Assembly: GCA_045578425.1 (NCBI GenBank) | Contig: JAZNKF010000013.1 | Coordinates: 1 to 64,000, forward strand | Length of the DNA: 64,000 nucleotides | Direction of reading: 5' to 3' | Source of the DNA: RGIG3009 sp045578425 | Lineage (GTDB): Bacteria > Bacillota > Clostridia > Oscillospirales > Acutalibacteraceae | In this document: piece by piece, positions 1 through 9,636 of the stretch | How the letters are laid out: the number at the start of each line of letters is the position of its first letter | How positions within the stretch are numbered: position 1 is the stretch's first letter | The notes under the pieces: model-generated | Told to the model about the DNA's origin: nothing | Database searches by the model: none | Seen by the model: the letters and a program-made list of their open reading frames with translations, nothing else | Translations under genes and position numbers: made by a program

Positions 1-3000
1 CGTCTTGCCGCCGTTTTCTTTGAGCGCGTTATTGATAGCTTCTTTTTGCTCGTCGGTGAAGTTTTCCCAATCGTCTTCGGCATCCAAAATGTCTTGGATG
101 TTGTCGATCGTTACATCGGTGATAAGGTTGCCGTCTTCGTCAGACACTACTTCATCCATGAAGGTGTCTTCGTCCATCGGTTCGTCTTTGTCACCATCCG
201 TGCCGGGTTCTTCACCGTCGACACCGGGTTCTTCACCGTCGACACCGGGTTCTTCGCCGTCGACACCGGGTTCTTCACCGTCGACACCGGGTTCTTCACC
301 GTCGACACCGGGTTCTTCGCCGTCGCCGCCGGGTTCTTCGCCTTCGCCGCCGGGTTCTTCACCTTCGCCGCCGGGTTCTTCACCCTCGCCAATGCTGTCG
401 TAGAGCGCTGCTGCTTTTTCGAGCATTTCGTCAAACGTCATGCCGCAAAGTTCGAGAACTTTATTGTTGATAGCTTCTGCTTCCAAATCGGAGAAAGCAT
501 TCCACTCATCCAACGAGACAAGAATCCAGTCGTAGTTAGTTTCATCCACAACCGTATACGGCTCGCCGTCTTCATCACATGCGTAGAGGGAAACAAACAT
601 TTCAACGGTGTTGAGCAAGGTTTGTGCCTCATACAGCAATTCACCGTATTCTTTGCCGCCTTTTTCAACCAACAATGCGTTGATAATGTTTTGTTGTTCG
701 TCATCAAGTTCCAGCCAAGCATCCAAAGCATCAATGATGGCTTCGTAGTTGTCGGCTGTGACTTCTGTGAAGTAGTTACCATCGGCATCCGTCAAATGGT
801 CTTCCAAGAAGGTGTTATCCAACACCGGTTTGGAATCCAGCGTGCCGTCGGCTTGCCATACACGGATGTAGTCGATTTCCATCGGCCAACCTTTGGTAGC
901 GGCAAGAATCAACGCGCTGGTTTGGTTATCCATTTTCATCATGGCATCTTCGCGGTACTCACCGGCAACGAGGTCGAGAGGCGGATTAGCACCATCGGAG
1001 CCCCATTCTTGACGCATAATTTCTTGACCATCGAGATAGGTGATGACAATGCCTTTTTCCCAACGGTAACCAACGGTGTGCCACTCGCCGTCGCCGATGT
1101 CTTTGTCGGCGCCTTTGATGCCATAGGAATTGCCGTTTCTCATCCATTGTTTGCCGCCGTCAGCTTGTTCGTGCATGGTAACGGTCCAGTGCATGTTGCC
1201 GTAGGTGTCGCCCCAATATTCCATCCAGTCCATTTCAACGTGGACTTCGCCCGGTTCTTTGGGGTAAATACTGGGAGCAATCGCTTCGGGCGGGAAGGAC
1301 CAGATAGCCGGAGCTTTAATGCCCGAGTAACCGGGTTCGGGGTTGTGGTTAAAGCGGGTACGGAATTCCAAGTAACCGTGCGTGTAACCCAACCAACCGG
1401 CACCGGTTTTGGCATCCATGGTGCACAACAACCAGTTGTGGTGCATGTTTTTGGCTTCCAATACCATGCTGCTGTTGCCGGTCAGGTAGTAGTCGGTTTC
1501 GTCGCCCGCCATACCGGCCAAGTCGGTGAGGTACCATTTGTAACCATAGTCACCGGTGAACCCGGTATCGACGTTTGCGGTATCGAAATCGTCACTGAAC
1601 ACGAGGTTGTTGAAACCGCCGTTCAAAGCTTCTTGCGGAGCTACCAAGGCTTCATCGGCAACGCGGACAAAGGTTTGTGTACCGTTGTTCTTGCCGTTGC
1701 TTTCGAGCACCGTCAGCGTGGTGTTGACGTGAGCCGAAATGACCAATTCGCCTTCTTCGGCAAGCCACGGGTCATCCGGGTCGGTGGTAAGTGCCACCAT
1801 TTCGCCGGCGGGGATGCCGCCTTGGTGGACAAAGGTACGAATGGTTTTGGTATTCACGCGAATTTCCACCACGATGTCGCGGTTGGCTTTGGTGGCTTCG
1901 GTACCAATGTTACCGATAACCACGGTAAAGTCAACCGGCGTGCCGGGTTTCATTTGCGTTGCGCCGTCGTTCCACATGATATCCGAAACAATCAAGTCGG
2001 CTTCGGAATACCCTTCGGTGATGGATACGTTATCCAAATACAGGGAAGTGCCGGTGCCACTGGCTGCCAATTCGAATATCACGGGCGAACCGTCGTAGTT
2101 ATCGGGCATAGCAAATTCAAACTTACTATCTTGCCAGCCTGCTACGGTAGGTACGGAGCTGTTGAAGTATGTTGTTGCGCCATCGGCACTCTTAATTTTG
2201 ATCGAAGCGCCCAATTGGCCAATGGAGTAGGAACGCAAACGCGCAATGTATACCGTACCTGCTTTCATGCCGGTGAGGGTTTGCGTTGCCACAGAACCGT
2301 TACCAAACACCAAGGCGTTACTGTTGTTGATACCAAGTTCCGGTTTAACCGTGGCATCTGTCAACGTCCAAGAAGTGTCACCCTCAACATCGAAGCTACC
2401 GTTTTTGATGATAGCATCTTCGCCTTCCACCGTGACGGTGGCAATGGCTTTTACCGAACCGGTAGAGGTGGGAATGGTAGCCGTAATGGTTGCCGTACCG
2501 CCGCCGACTGCCAAGATAGTACCGTTATCCACGGTGACAACGTCAGGATTACTGGAAGTCCAGGTCATGAAGTTGGTGTTAGCATCCGACGGAACAGTGG
2601 AAAGCATGTAGGTCAATGATTGACCGGGGGTGAGCGTCGTTTCCGGCGGGTTCAAGACTGCCGCGGTGGCATCCACACCGGAATCGAACATGCGAACATC
2701 GATGCTGTCGATGACAACTTCTTCCCATTCCTCCGTGGGAGCAGAATCGGAAAGAATCGATGCTTGATAGCCGCTGGGCAACCAGTTCGACGGAACGGTA
2801 AAGACTACTTCAATAGTCTTCCATTCGCCTTTGGTGTTGGTAAGCGTAATACCGGGGCCAAAGTTCGTCCAAATACGTTGATTTTGCAAGGCGATGGTAC
2901 TAGACTTATAGCGTACGGTCATTTTGTACACGTTGTTGGGAATCAACACCATATCAAGGCTGTTGTAGTAAACACCTTGTTTGCCAACGAGTTGGAGACC

Positions 3001-6000
3001 GTTGCTGCCGTTTTCGCCAATGCCTTCGCGAATTTCAAATTGAGTGACTTTGGTGGCATCCTTGGTGCTCCACCAGGGTCCCATTTCGGAGTCTGCAAAA
3101 TCACCATTGCGCAACAGCGGAGCATAATAATCGACCTTCATATCAAGGGTTGCCGGTGCAAAGCCTGCCACCGTAGCGGTGATGGTGGCGTTGCCTTCTT
3201 TGCCCGCCAACAATCTGCCGGCATCGCTGACCGTAATGACAGTATCATCGCTTGTGAGCCATGTCACTTTGCCTTCAATGAAGGAGTCGGACGGAATCGG
3301 TTTGGCAGTCAGTTGCAAACTGTTGCCGGGAGCGATTTCATTGGAATCTGCCGACAGCGAAATACCTGTCAATGCAGGAACTTTCACAAGCGAAATGTCG
3401 TCAATGTAGGTGTCGCCGTATGCGTTGGCAACAAAGCTGAGCACATCCGAAAGCGTGCCCGAAGCCTTGGTGCGGAAACGCAATGTTAAGGTATTCCACT
3501 TATTGGCATCGTTTTTGGTTTTGCGCGATGCCGCATCGGACGGATAGAAGAAAGCTACTGCACTTGCGTTCACGTTAACCGTTGCCGCATAGCCTTTGGC
3601 ACGCAACGTGAGCAAGTAAAGGGTGTCGGCTTCCAAGGTAAGACCGGTGTAGGGTGCGGTAGTCTCGCCTGCTTTGAGTACCAAGTACTTGTTGCCGTCA
3701 ACCAACGGGTCAGCAACCACTTCAGCAGCAGTGCCGTTAACCATAGCAGACCAGTTATCCGGCAAGGTTTCGTCTTGGAAGTCACCGCCGATAATCAATT
3801 CGCCATAGGCACTGACTTTGACAGTACAAGTAGCCGAAAGCGTGCCGTTGGTGCAAGTAATGGTTGCCACACCGTCTGCCACCGCGGTGACAACACCGTT
3901 TGCAACGGTTGCCACATTGTTGTCGGAGCTGCTCCAAGTGAGCGTGCCGGGGATGGTAGCACCATACGGAGTGGAAACGGTAATCAACTTGTCAGTTGCA
4001 CCAGGGATGAGCGTTAACGTGTTTTTGGAAAGGACAAACGAAGTAGCGTCTGCCACCACGGTCAATTCGCAAGTGGCTTTGACAGTATCCGAAGATTTGA
4101 GAGTGATGGTGGTTTTACCTGCTGCCAAAGTGGTGACTTTGCCGTTTTGGTCAACAGTTGCCACCGATTCGTTAGAGGAAGACCATTGCAAAGTGCTCAA
4201 ATCCGCATTTTCAGGGGTGGTGGTGTAGTTCATTTGCGTGGTAACACCAACACCGTAGGTTGCTTCTGTTTTAAGCATGGTAAGAGCGGTGATGGTTTGC
4301 GGCGGTTGTTTGGCGAGTTTTAAGTCGTCAAACATACAAGTGCCAACGCCGAAGTTAGCAAAGCTGAGAATGCCGCCATCGCTTTCCGGTGCATTACCTT
4401 GAGTTTTGAATACCAATTGGAATTCTTTCCACTCGTCTTTGCTTTCGCCCAAATAGTTCCATTGAGCGGTATTGGAAGTCAGCGTATGTTCCACATAAGA
4501 GCCATTCAAGCCGATTGCCGGTTTGTCGTTACCTTTGATGCGACCGGTCAAAATGTAAGTCGTTTGTGCTTCCAATTTGATCGATTTGTAGTAACCGGCA
4601 TATTGATAGTATGCGGAATTCGGGCTGGGGTTCGCTTTGAAGGTCAATACGTGATTGTTGGCATTGTCGGGGTCAACAATGATGCTGCCGCCGGCTTTGC
4701 CGTTGGGATCCAAAATCGAATCCCAATGTCCTAAATCGAGATCATCTTCAAAATTACCACCCGACAACATGTCGCCGTATTCGGTGACAACAACGGTAAT
4801 GCTATCGGTAACAGCCGAATTGATCGCACTGGTGGCGGTGATAATTGCCGTACCCGGTGCCACGCCTTTGATAACACCATTTTCTACGGTAACAATATTT
4901 TCGTTATCGGAGGACCAATCCAAATTGCCATAGTAAGTACCCGCAGGCAAAGCATTCACCGTCAAACCGTGCATACCTTCGGGACCAAAAGTATAGGTGT
5001 TTTCGGTAATGTCGATTTGAGTCGACGGTTTCATTACTTTGACTGTGTAAGTTGCTTTGACACCGTCAGGGTTTTGCGCCGTGATGGTGGTTTCGCCTTC
5101 GGCAACAGCCGTAACATCGGCGGTCAAATCACCTGTTTTGGAAACCGTAGCAACCGCAGGATTGCTGGAAGTCCAAGTCAGTTCGCCAACCACCACGTCA
5201 ACTTGGTTGGGTGTAACAGCAGCAGTCAGGCCGAGCGCTGCATCGCCCAAAGCAATGATTTCGGCATTGTTAGCCGCCGAAAGGGTGATGGATTCCACCG
5301 TAGGCGGTACGCGTTTGACCCATTTGATATCGTCGTAGTAGGAGTCAATGGAACCCCAGTTTTTAATGTTCAAGCAATAGGAAGCTTGCGGAGTTTTCAC
5401 CGAGAAGACCACGGCAAACGAACACCATTGTGTACCATCGGTACCCAAAGTGGGGGTGATCCAACCGGTAGACGAGCCGGAAATCAATTGCAAGTTTACA
5501 TCGTACGGGTAAATTTCCGCACCGGTTTGCGGTCCGGTAGAAACAGCACCTTTGACTCGACCGGTAATAACATATACCGAGTTTGGCTCTAACAAACCGT
5601 CGTTAAATTTGTAGTAGAAGCCGCTCTTCGGATTGAGTTTCAACACGTGGTTGGTAGGATCATCCGGATCTGTAACAACCGCGCCTTTGTCGGCATTGAG
5701 GTTGCTCCAGTTATTAGCATCAGTATCCGATTCAAAGTCACCGCCGATAATGCGGTTGCCGTATTTGTCAACCGTTACCGTAATGCTTGCTTTCACGTCG
5801 GCATTGACGGCATTTTTCACCGTGATGGTAGCAACACCGTCGGCAACGGCTGTTACTTTGCCGTTTTCGTCAACTTTGGCAACGTCTTCGTTGCTGCTTT
5901 CCCAAGTAAGTGCACTTACGTAGGAATCGGCAGGAATGTAATTGACAGCCAAGGTTTTGAACGCTTTGGGTGCCAAGTGTAAGGCAAGGTCTGTGATAAC

Positions 6001-9000
6001 AAGGCCTGTTGCGGGTTCCACTACTTTGAGTTCCAAAGTACCTTGTTTGCCGTTTTGGTTTTTAACGGTGATAGTGGTGGTGCCTTTGGCAACTGCCGTC
6101 ACCGCACCGGTAGCCGCATCGATGGTGGCTACTGCCGTGTTAGAGCTTTCCCAAGTGAGGGTGCCGGCTAACACATCGGGTTCGTTGGGAACGGTGGTAG
6201 CAATCAAAGTGACCGGTTGCGAACCAAGTTCGATAATTGAAACATTGGTCGGTGTTTTCACCGTAAAGGATTCCAACTCGGGTGCCACACGTTTGACCAA
6301 TTTGAAGTCATCGTAGTATGCGTCGGCAGTACCGTGGTTTTTAATGCTCAACGCATAAGCGGCTTCAACGCCGGTATTGGCCACAAAGGTCACCGAGAAA
6401 TCGGACCAAGTTTGACCGTCGGTTCCTTTGGTGGGAGTGACCCACTGCGTAGAAGAACCGGAAAGATAAGTGGCAAGGTTAATATAGAATTCCGCACCGG
6501 TTGCTTGAGCGGTAGAAACACTACCTTTAATGCGACCGGAAATGGTATATACCGAGCCGGCTTGCAACATGCCGCTTTGGAATTTGTAGTAAACTTGTTG
6601 ACTGGGGTTGAGTTTGAAAACACCGTTAGTAGCATCAGCAGGATCTGCCGTGTTGCCACCTTTGGTCGGATCATAGTTGGTCCAAATTGCGGTGTTGGTC
6701 TCGCCTTCGAAGTCGCCGCCGACCAAACGGTTGCCGTATTCGTTAACCGTTACGGTGCAAGTGACCGACAAGGCAGGGTTGGTAGCGCTGACACCGGTAA
6801 TCACAGCCGTGCCGTCGGCAACTGCTGTCACTTTACCGTTAGCATCCACCGTTGCCACAGCCGTGGCATTGGAAGACCAGTTGATTTGACCCACTTGACC
6901 GCCGCCTGCTCCCGCTTTGGGACGCAACACGTGGTAAGCATTGGGTGCTAAGTGCAAGGTAGTATCTTTGAGAACAATTTCCGTTGCCGTTGTTTCGGGC
7001 ACGGCTTCGGTAACTGTTACGGTGCAAGTATCGGTGATGCCATCTGCTACTTTGGCGGTGATGGTCACGGTACCGGGTTTAACACCGGTAACCACACCGT
7101 TTGCAACGGTAGCGATGGTGTCATCAGACGAAGTCCATTCAATAGTTTTGTTAGAAGGTGTTACCACAAAGTTCAAGGTAACGTCTTTGCCTTCCTCTAC
7201 TGAGGCGGTGTTTTCGACAATGTTGATTGTCGGGTCGATATCGGCCTCGGTGAGTTCACTAAAATTGAAATCATCAACGAGGATATCGGCAGCGCCACTG
7301 TGGTTAAATGCCATCAAATAACCTTGGTTGACTCCCGAGGAGCCACCCACTTTTACATGTGCGCTAACGGTGATCCAACCGTTTTCATCTTTTTGGCTTG
7401 CTTTCAAATTGGAAACCGCACCATATCTGTTGTCAGCCGTTATCGGGTTGAAGGTGACATCCGTTCCTGCTACCGCACTCTTATAACGGTACGAAATCTT
7501 AAATCCTTTGTCAGCAATCAAAAGATCGTTAGCTGTGTTGTTATTGTTCAAGAAGGCAGCATTCAAACGAATCATGTTGTAGGCGGGAGCGGAAACACCC
7601 GTCAATTTCAAAACTTTGTTGCCGGTACCGTCGTCCACAGAAGAAAGTGTGGTACCCGCAGAGATAAAGTTTGCAAAGAAATCGTTACCTGAAGTACCTC
7701 TGCCTACAGGGGCAGGAACAAAAGAACCGTCTGCCGCAGGAATCAAATTCATGCCGGGGTAGTATTCGATAAGCTCGAAATCGTCAAAATACACCGGATT
7801 GTTGGCAGGATCCGTATTTCTGTTATAAAGGGTACCAATACTAAATGTGGTTTTGTTAAGCAAATCATCGTTGGGAGTGACCAAGAATTGATACATTGCC
7901 CAGCCATTTGCCGTATACGCTGCTTGCATTTGAGCGTTGTTGACCACACCGCCCCACACGTTCACTGCGCCGCCTTTTACTTTGGCACGGAAAACGTAAA
8001 GCTTGTTTGCTTCCAACGCTTTACTCAAAGTAACCGTCGGTGCGCCGGCGCTGCTACTGGTAACGACAACTGCTTTACCACCGCCGTAGCCTTCGCCGGA
8101 AGCGTATTTGCTACCCGTCCATTTATCAGCCTCAAAATCACCATCGGTGATGAGGTTTTGACCTTGAACAGACGGAGGAGGTGTAACGGGTTTTTCGGTA
8201 ACCGTTACTTCGCACGTATCGGTGATGCCATCTGCCACTTTGGCGGTGATGGTCACAGTACCGGGCTTAACACCGGTAACAACACCGTTAGCAACAGTAG
8301 CGATGGTGTCATCAGACGAAGTCCATTCAACAGCTTTATCAGAAGGTGTTACCGCATAGTTCAAAGTAACGGTTGATTCTTCTTCCACCGTGGTGGTTTC
8401 TTCGGTAATGTCGATAGTGGGAACGACTTCCGGAGCCGGTTCGCCAAAGAAGAAATCGTCAATGAAAACTTCGGTAGAACCGCTGAAAAACATTTTTAAC
8501 ATGTAGTTAAAGTTAGTTCCAGTCACTGTCATTTCCGTAGAAAAAGTTCTCCAACCGTCTTCGTCTGCAGCCGTAGTTTTGCTATTAGCAACCGTGCAGT
8601 ACGCAGCACTAGCCGATTCCAGCCATACTGTAGCAACCGTGCTGTTGGCACTCTTATAGCGGAAGGAAACATTAACTTTGTTGCCGACCGTAAGAATCGG
8701 GGTAAACGCGGCTAAACGGAAGTTTTGGGTGTTAGCGCCGGACAATTTCCAAACACTATTTCCCGTTCCATCGTCAACCACCGAGAACGTAATGCCGTTG
8801 TTGTAAAAATATTCAAACATGCTGACGTTAGCCGTTCCGGAAGGAGCCGCCATCAAAGTGCCGTCAGAAGCGGGCATCAAGTTCATACCAGGATAATATT
8901 CGATAATTTCAATATCATCGTAATATACCGTTTTGGTGCCACCGGTGAGGTTATAATAGTTAAAATCACCGGAAAAAGTGGTTTTGCCGGCATAATTTTC

Positions 9001-9402
9001 ACCAGGTTTGAAATAGCATTGCAGGACAGACCATGTGTTTTCACCGACAAGTGCTGCCGGTGCGAAGGCGTTAGCCATTAAGTCTGACCATATCTTTGTT
9101 TCACCACCGCGTACTTTTGCGCGGAACACATAGAGCTTATCCGCTTCCAAAGCTTTGCTCAACGTGTATGCAGGCACCTTGGTAGAACCGCCGGTAATTG
9201 CCAACGCTTTACCGCCACCATAACCTTGGCCGGCAACAAATTTATCGCCGGTCCATTCGGCGCCTTCAAAGTCACCGTTGGTGATGAGGTTTTGGCCGAC
9301 GGTGCTTGCTGCTGCCGGCAATACCAAGCCGGAAATGCAACAAGAAACCAGCAATGCTACCGCAAGGAAGCACGCCAAAACCCGATTGAGTGATTTTCTC
9401 AT
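1..9402 (-). CDS. Giant secreted multidomain GH16 glycoside hydrolase / adhesin, C-terminus beyond the window
   Basis: I read the frame codon by codon from the ATG at 9402 to the left edge without meeting a stop, giving at least 3134 residues. Residues 1-34 are a signal peptide ending in PAAA. Then come two near-duplicate units of two beta-sandwich modules plus one Ig-like Big_2 domain (about 35-415 and 415-795). Further Big_2 domains (11 in all, marked by W[TES]SS near residues 360, 756, 842, 1084, 1168, 1410, 1495, 1738, 1820, 2045, 2280) alternate with CBM_4_9-like modules that open with GGDFE-type motifs. A CARDB-like domain spans about 2469-2580. A GH16-type domain spans about 2598-2875, with the catalytic block E2723-M-D-W-M-E2728 and the family ending DYIRVWQ. 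Acidic helical repeats and an EEPGxDG linker follow. The likely role is binding and cleaving a beta-glucan or related polysaccharide at the cell surface; the substrate and the anchor are unknown. It has its own promoter and SD (GAGGAG) and looks monocistronic within the window. Confidence 0.9.
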   Translation of the reverse strand, partial: MRKSLNRVLACFLAVALLVSCCISGLVLPAAASTVGQNLITNGDFEGAEWTGDKFVAGQGYGGGKALAITGGSTKVPAYTLSKALEADKLYVFRAKVRGGETKIWSDLMANAFAPAALVGENTWSVLQCYFKPGENYAGKTTFSGDFNYYNLTGGTKTVYYDDIEIIEYYPGMNLMPASDGTLMAAPSGTANVSMFEYFYNNGITFSVVDDGTGNSVWKLSGANTQNFRLAAFTPILTVGNKVNVSFRYKSANSTVATVWLESASAAYCTVANSKTTAADEDGWRTFSTEMTVTGTNFNYMLKMFFSGSTEVFIDDFFFGEPAPEVVPTIDITEETTTVEEESTVTLNYAVTPSDKAVEWTSSDDTIATVANGVVTGVKPGTVTITAKVADGITDTCEVTVTEKPVTPPPSVQGQNLITDGDFEADKWTGSKYASGEGYGGGKAVVVTSSSAGAPTVTLSKALEANKLYVFRAKVKGGAVNVWGGVVNNAQMQAAYTANGWAMYQFLVTPNDDLLNKTTFSIGTLYNRNTDPANNPVYFDDFELIEYYPGMNLIPAADGSFVPAPVGRGTSGNDFFANFISAGTTLSSVDDGTGNKVLKLTGVSAPAYNMIRLNAAFLNNNNTANDLLIADKGFKISYRYKSAVAGTDVTFNPITADNRYGAVSNLKASQKDENGWITVSAHVKVGGSSGVNQGYLMAFNHSGAADILVDDFNFSELTEADIDPTINIVENTASVEEGKDVTLNFVVTPSNKTIEWTSSDDTIATVANGVVTGVKPGTVTITAKVADGITDTCTVTVTEAVPETTATEIVLKDTTLHLAPNAYHVLRPKAGAGGGQVGQINWSSNATAVATVDANGKVTAVADGTAVITGVSATNPALSVTCTVTVNEYGNRLVGGDFEGETNTAIWTNYDPTKGGNTADPADATNGVFKLNPSQQVYYKFQSGMLQAGSVYTISGRIKGSVSTAQATGAEFYINLATYLSGSSTQWVTPTKGTDGQTWSDFSVTFVANTGVEAAYALSIKNHGTADAYYDDFKLVKRVAPELESFTVKTPTNVSIIELGSQPVTLIATTVPNEPDVLAGTLTWESSNTAVATIDAATGAVTAVAKGTTTITVKNQNGKQGTLELKVVEPATGLVITDLALHLAPKAFKTLAVNYIPADSYVSALTWESSNEDVAKVDENGKVTAVADGVATITVKNAVNADVKASITVTVDKYGNRIIGGDFESDTDANNWSNLNADKGAVVTDPDDPTNHVLKLNPKSGFYYKFNDGLLEPNSVYVITGRVKGAVSTGPQTGAEIYPYDVNLQLISGSSTGWITPTLGTDGTQWCSFAVVFSVKTPQASYCLNIKNWGSIDSYYDDIKWVKRVPPTVESITLSAANNAEIIALGDAALGLTAAVTPNQVDVVVGELTWTSSNPAVATVSKTGDLTADVTAVAEGETTITAQNPDGVKATYTVKVMKPSTQIDITENTYTFGPEGMHGLTVNALPAGTYYGNLDWSSDNENIVTVENGVIKGVAPGTAIITATSAINSAVTDSITVVVTEYGDMLSGGNFEDDLDLGHWDSILDPNGKAGGSIIVDPDNANNHVLTFKANPSPNSAYYQYAGYYKSIKLEAQTTYILTGRIKGNDKPAIGLNGSYVEHTLTSNTAQWNYLGESKDEWKEFQLVFKTQGNAPESDGGILSFANFGVGTCMFDDLKLAKQPPQTITALTMLKTEATYGVGVTTQMNYTTTPENADLSTLQWSSSNESVATVDQNGKVTTLAAGKTTITLKSSDTVKATCELTVVADATSFVLSKNTLTLIPGATDKLITVSTPYGATIPGTLTWSSSDNNVATVANGVVTAVADGVATITCTNGTLSATCTVKVSAYGELIIGGDFQDETLPDNWSAMVNGTAAEVVADPLVDGNKYLVLKAGETTAPYTGLTLEADTLYLLTLRAKGYAATVNVNASAVAFFYPSDAASRKTKNDANKWNTLTLRFRTKASGTLSDVLSFVANAYGDTYIDDISLVKVPALTGISLSADSNEIAPGNSLQLTAKPIPSDSFIEGKVTWLTSDDTVITVSDAGRLLAGKEGNATITATVAGFAPATLDMKVDYYAPLLRNGDFADSEMGPWWSTKDATKVTQFEIREGIGENGSNGLQLVGKQGVYYNSLDMVLIPNNVYKMTVRYKSSTIALQNQRIWTNFGPGITLTNTKGEWKTIEVVFTVPSNWLPSGYQASILSDSAPTEEWEEVVIDSIDVRMFDSGVDATAAVLNPPETTLTPGQSLTYMLSTVPSDANTNFMTWTSSNPDVVTVDNGTILAVGGGTATITATIPTSTGSVKAIATVTVEGEDAIIKNGSFDVEGDTSWTLTDATVKPELGINNSNALVFGNGSVATQTLTGMKAGTVYIARLRSYSIGQLGASIKIKSADGATTYFNSSVPTVAGWQDSKFEFAMPDNYDGSPVIFELAASGTGTSLYLDNVSITEGYSEADLIVSDIMWNDGATQMKPGTPVDFTVVIGNIGTEATKANRDIVVEIRVNTKTIRTFVHQGGIPAGEMVALTTDPDDPWLAEEGELVISAHVNTTLTVLESNGKNNGTQTFVRVADEALVAPQEALNGGFNNLVFSDDFDTANVDTGFTGDYGYKWYLTDLAGMAGDETDYYLTGNSSMVLEAKNMHHNWLLCTMDAKTGAGWLGYTHGYLEFRTRFNHNPEPGYSGIKAPAIWSFPPEAIAPSIYPKEPGEVHVEMDWMEYWGDTYGNMHWTVTMHEQADGGKQWMRNGNSYGIKGADKDIGDGEWHTVGYRWEKGIVITYLDGQEIMRQEWGSDGANPPLDLVAGEYREDAMMKMDNQTSALILAATKGWPMEIDYIRVWQADGTLDSKPVLDNTFLEDHLTDADGNYFTEVTADNYEAIIDALDAWLELDDEQQNIINALLVEKGGKEYGELLYEAQTLLNTVEMFVSLYACDEDGEPYTVVDETNYDWILVSLDEWNAFSDLEAEAINNKVLELCGMTFDEMLEKAAALYDSIGEGEEPGGEGEEPGGEGEEPGGDGEEPGVDGEEPGVDGEEPGVDGEEPGVDGEEPGVDGEEPGTDGDKDEPMDEDTFMDEVVSDEDGNLITDVTIDNIQDILDAEDDWENFTDEQKEAINNALKENGGKT
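203..391 (-). repeat. Nine tandem 21-bp repeats encoding an acidic EEPG[VG][DE]G linker
   Basis: Nine contiguous 21-bp units starting ccgggttcttc on the plus strand encode a seven-residue repeat in the giant protein (about residues 3004-3067). Two subtypes exist: EEPGVDG near the C-terminal side and EEPGG[DE]G on the N-terminal side. The tract is in frame, highly acidic and Pro/Gly rich, as expected for an extended surface linker. It is a likely site of copy-number variation by slippage. Confidence 0.95.
6961..9300 (-). repeat. Tandem duplicated module (two CBM-like domains plus one Big_2) in the giant gene
   Basis: Two adjacent units of roughly 1.1-1.2 kb both start with GQNLIT[ND]GDFE (at about 9297 and 8160) and both end with an Ig-like domain. 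The Ig segments at about 8205-8340 and 7015-7140 differ at only a few DNA positions and encode the same SSDDTIATVANGVVTG core. This points to a fairly recent internal duplication; the CBM-like parts have diverged more. Confidence 0.8.
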
Positions 9403-9486
9403 ACTCTTTCTCCTCTCTTTATCACAAAACCGTATCATTTTCTCTTCCCACTACAAGAGACAACAACACATTTTATTGATGCTATC

Positions 9487-9516
9487 ATTATAGCCTATTT
9501 CGCTACATTTTGTAAA
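9487..9516 (-). promoter_or_regulatory. Sigma-A-type promoter of the giant GH16 gene
   Basis: On the minus strand TTTACA (9511-9516) and TATAAT (9487-9492) are separated by 18 bp. This gives an untranslated leader of about 75 nt before the ATG at 9402. No operator-like repeat was recognised between them. Confidence 0.75.
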
Positions 9517-9595
9517 GCGTTTTTCGTGAATTTCGTACAAGTTTTTAGTAAAACGGTTTAGTAGTTTGGAAGGTTTTTCTTTTCCCTAAAATAAC

Positions 9596-9633
9596 AGCAC
9601 CCGCTTTGCCTTTTGCGGTGCAAAGCAGGTGCT
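9596..9633. terminator. Hairpin terminator between the FAD-dependent dehydrogenase and the giant gene
   Basis: Arms of 14 nt (9596-9609 and 9620-9633) pair fully on the minus strand apart from one G-U wobble, around a 10-nt loop, just after the stop codon at 9637. The T-rich tail on the minus strand is short (gttatttt). The plus strand has a longer T-run, so it may work in both directions. Confidence 0.7.
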
Positions 9634-9636
9634 TTT

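Noticed and set aside
203..391. Could the short tandem repeats be a CRISPR array?
   Set aside because: The units are 21 bp, directly adjacent without spacers, and encode a regular acidic linker in frame.
46..3489. Long plus-strand open frames (857 and 289 codons) opposite the giant gene
   Set aside because: They are the exact antisense of the codons of the minus-strand protein, have no SD and no recognisable domains. The minus frame gives clear Big_2, CBM-like and GH16 sequence.
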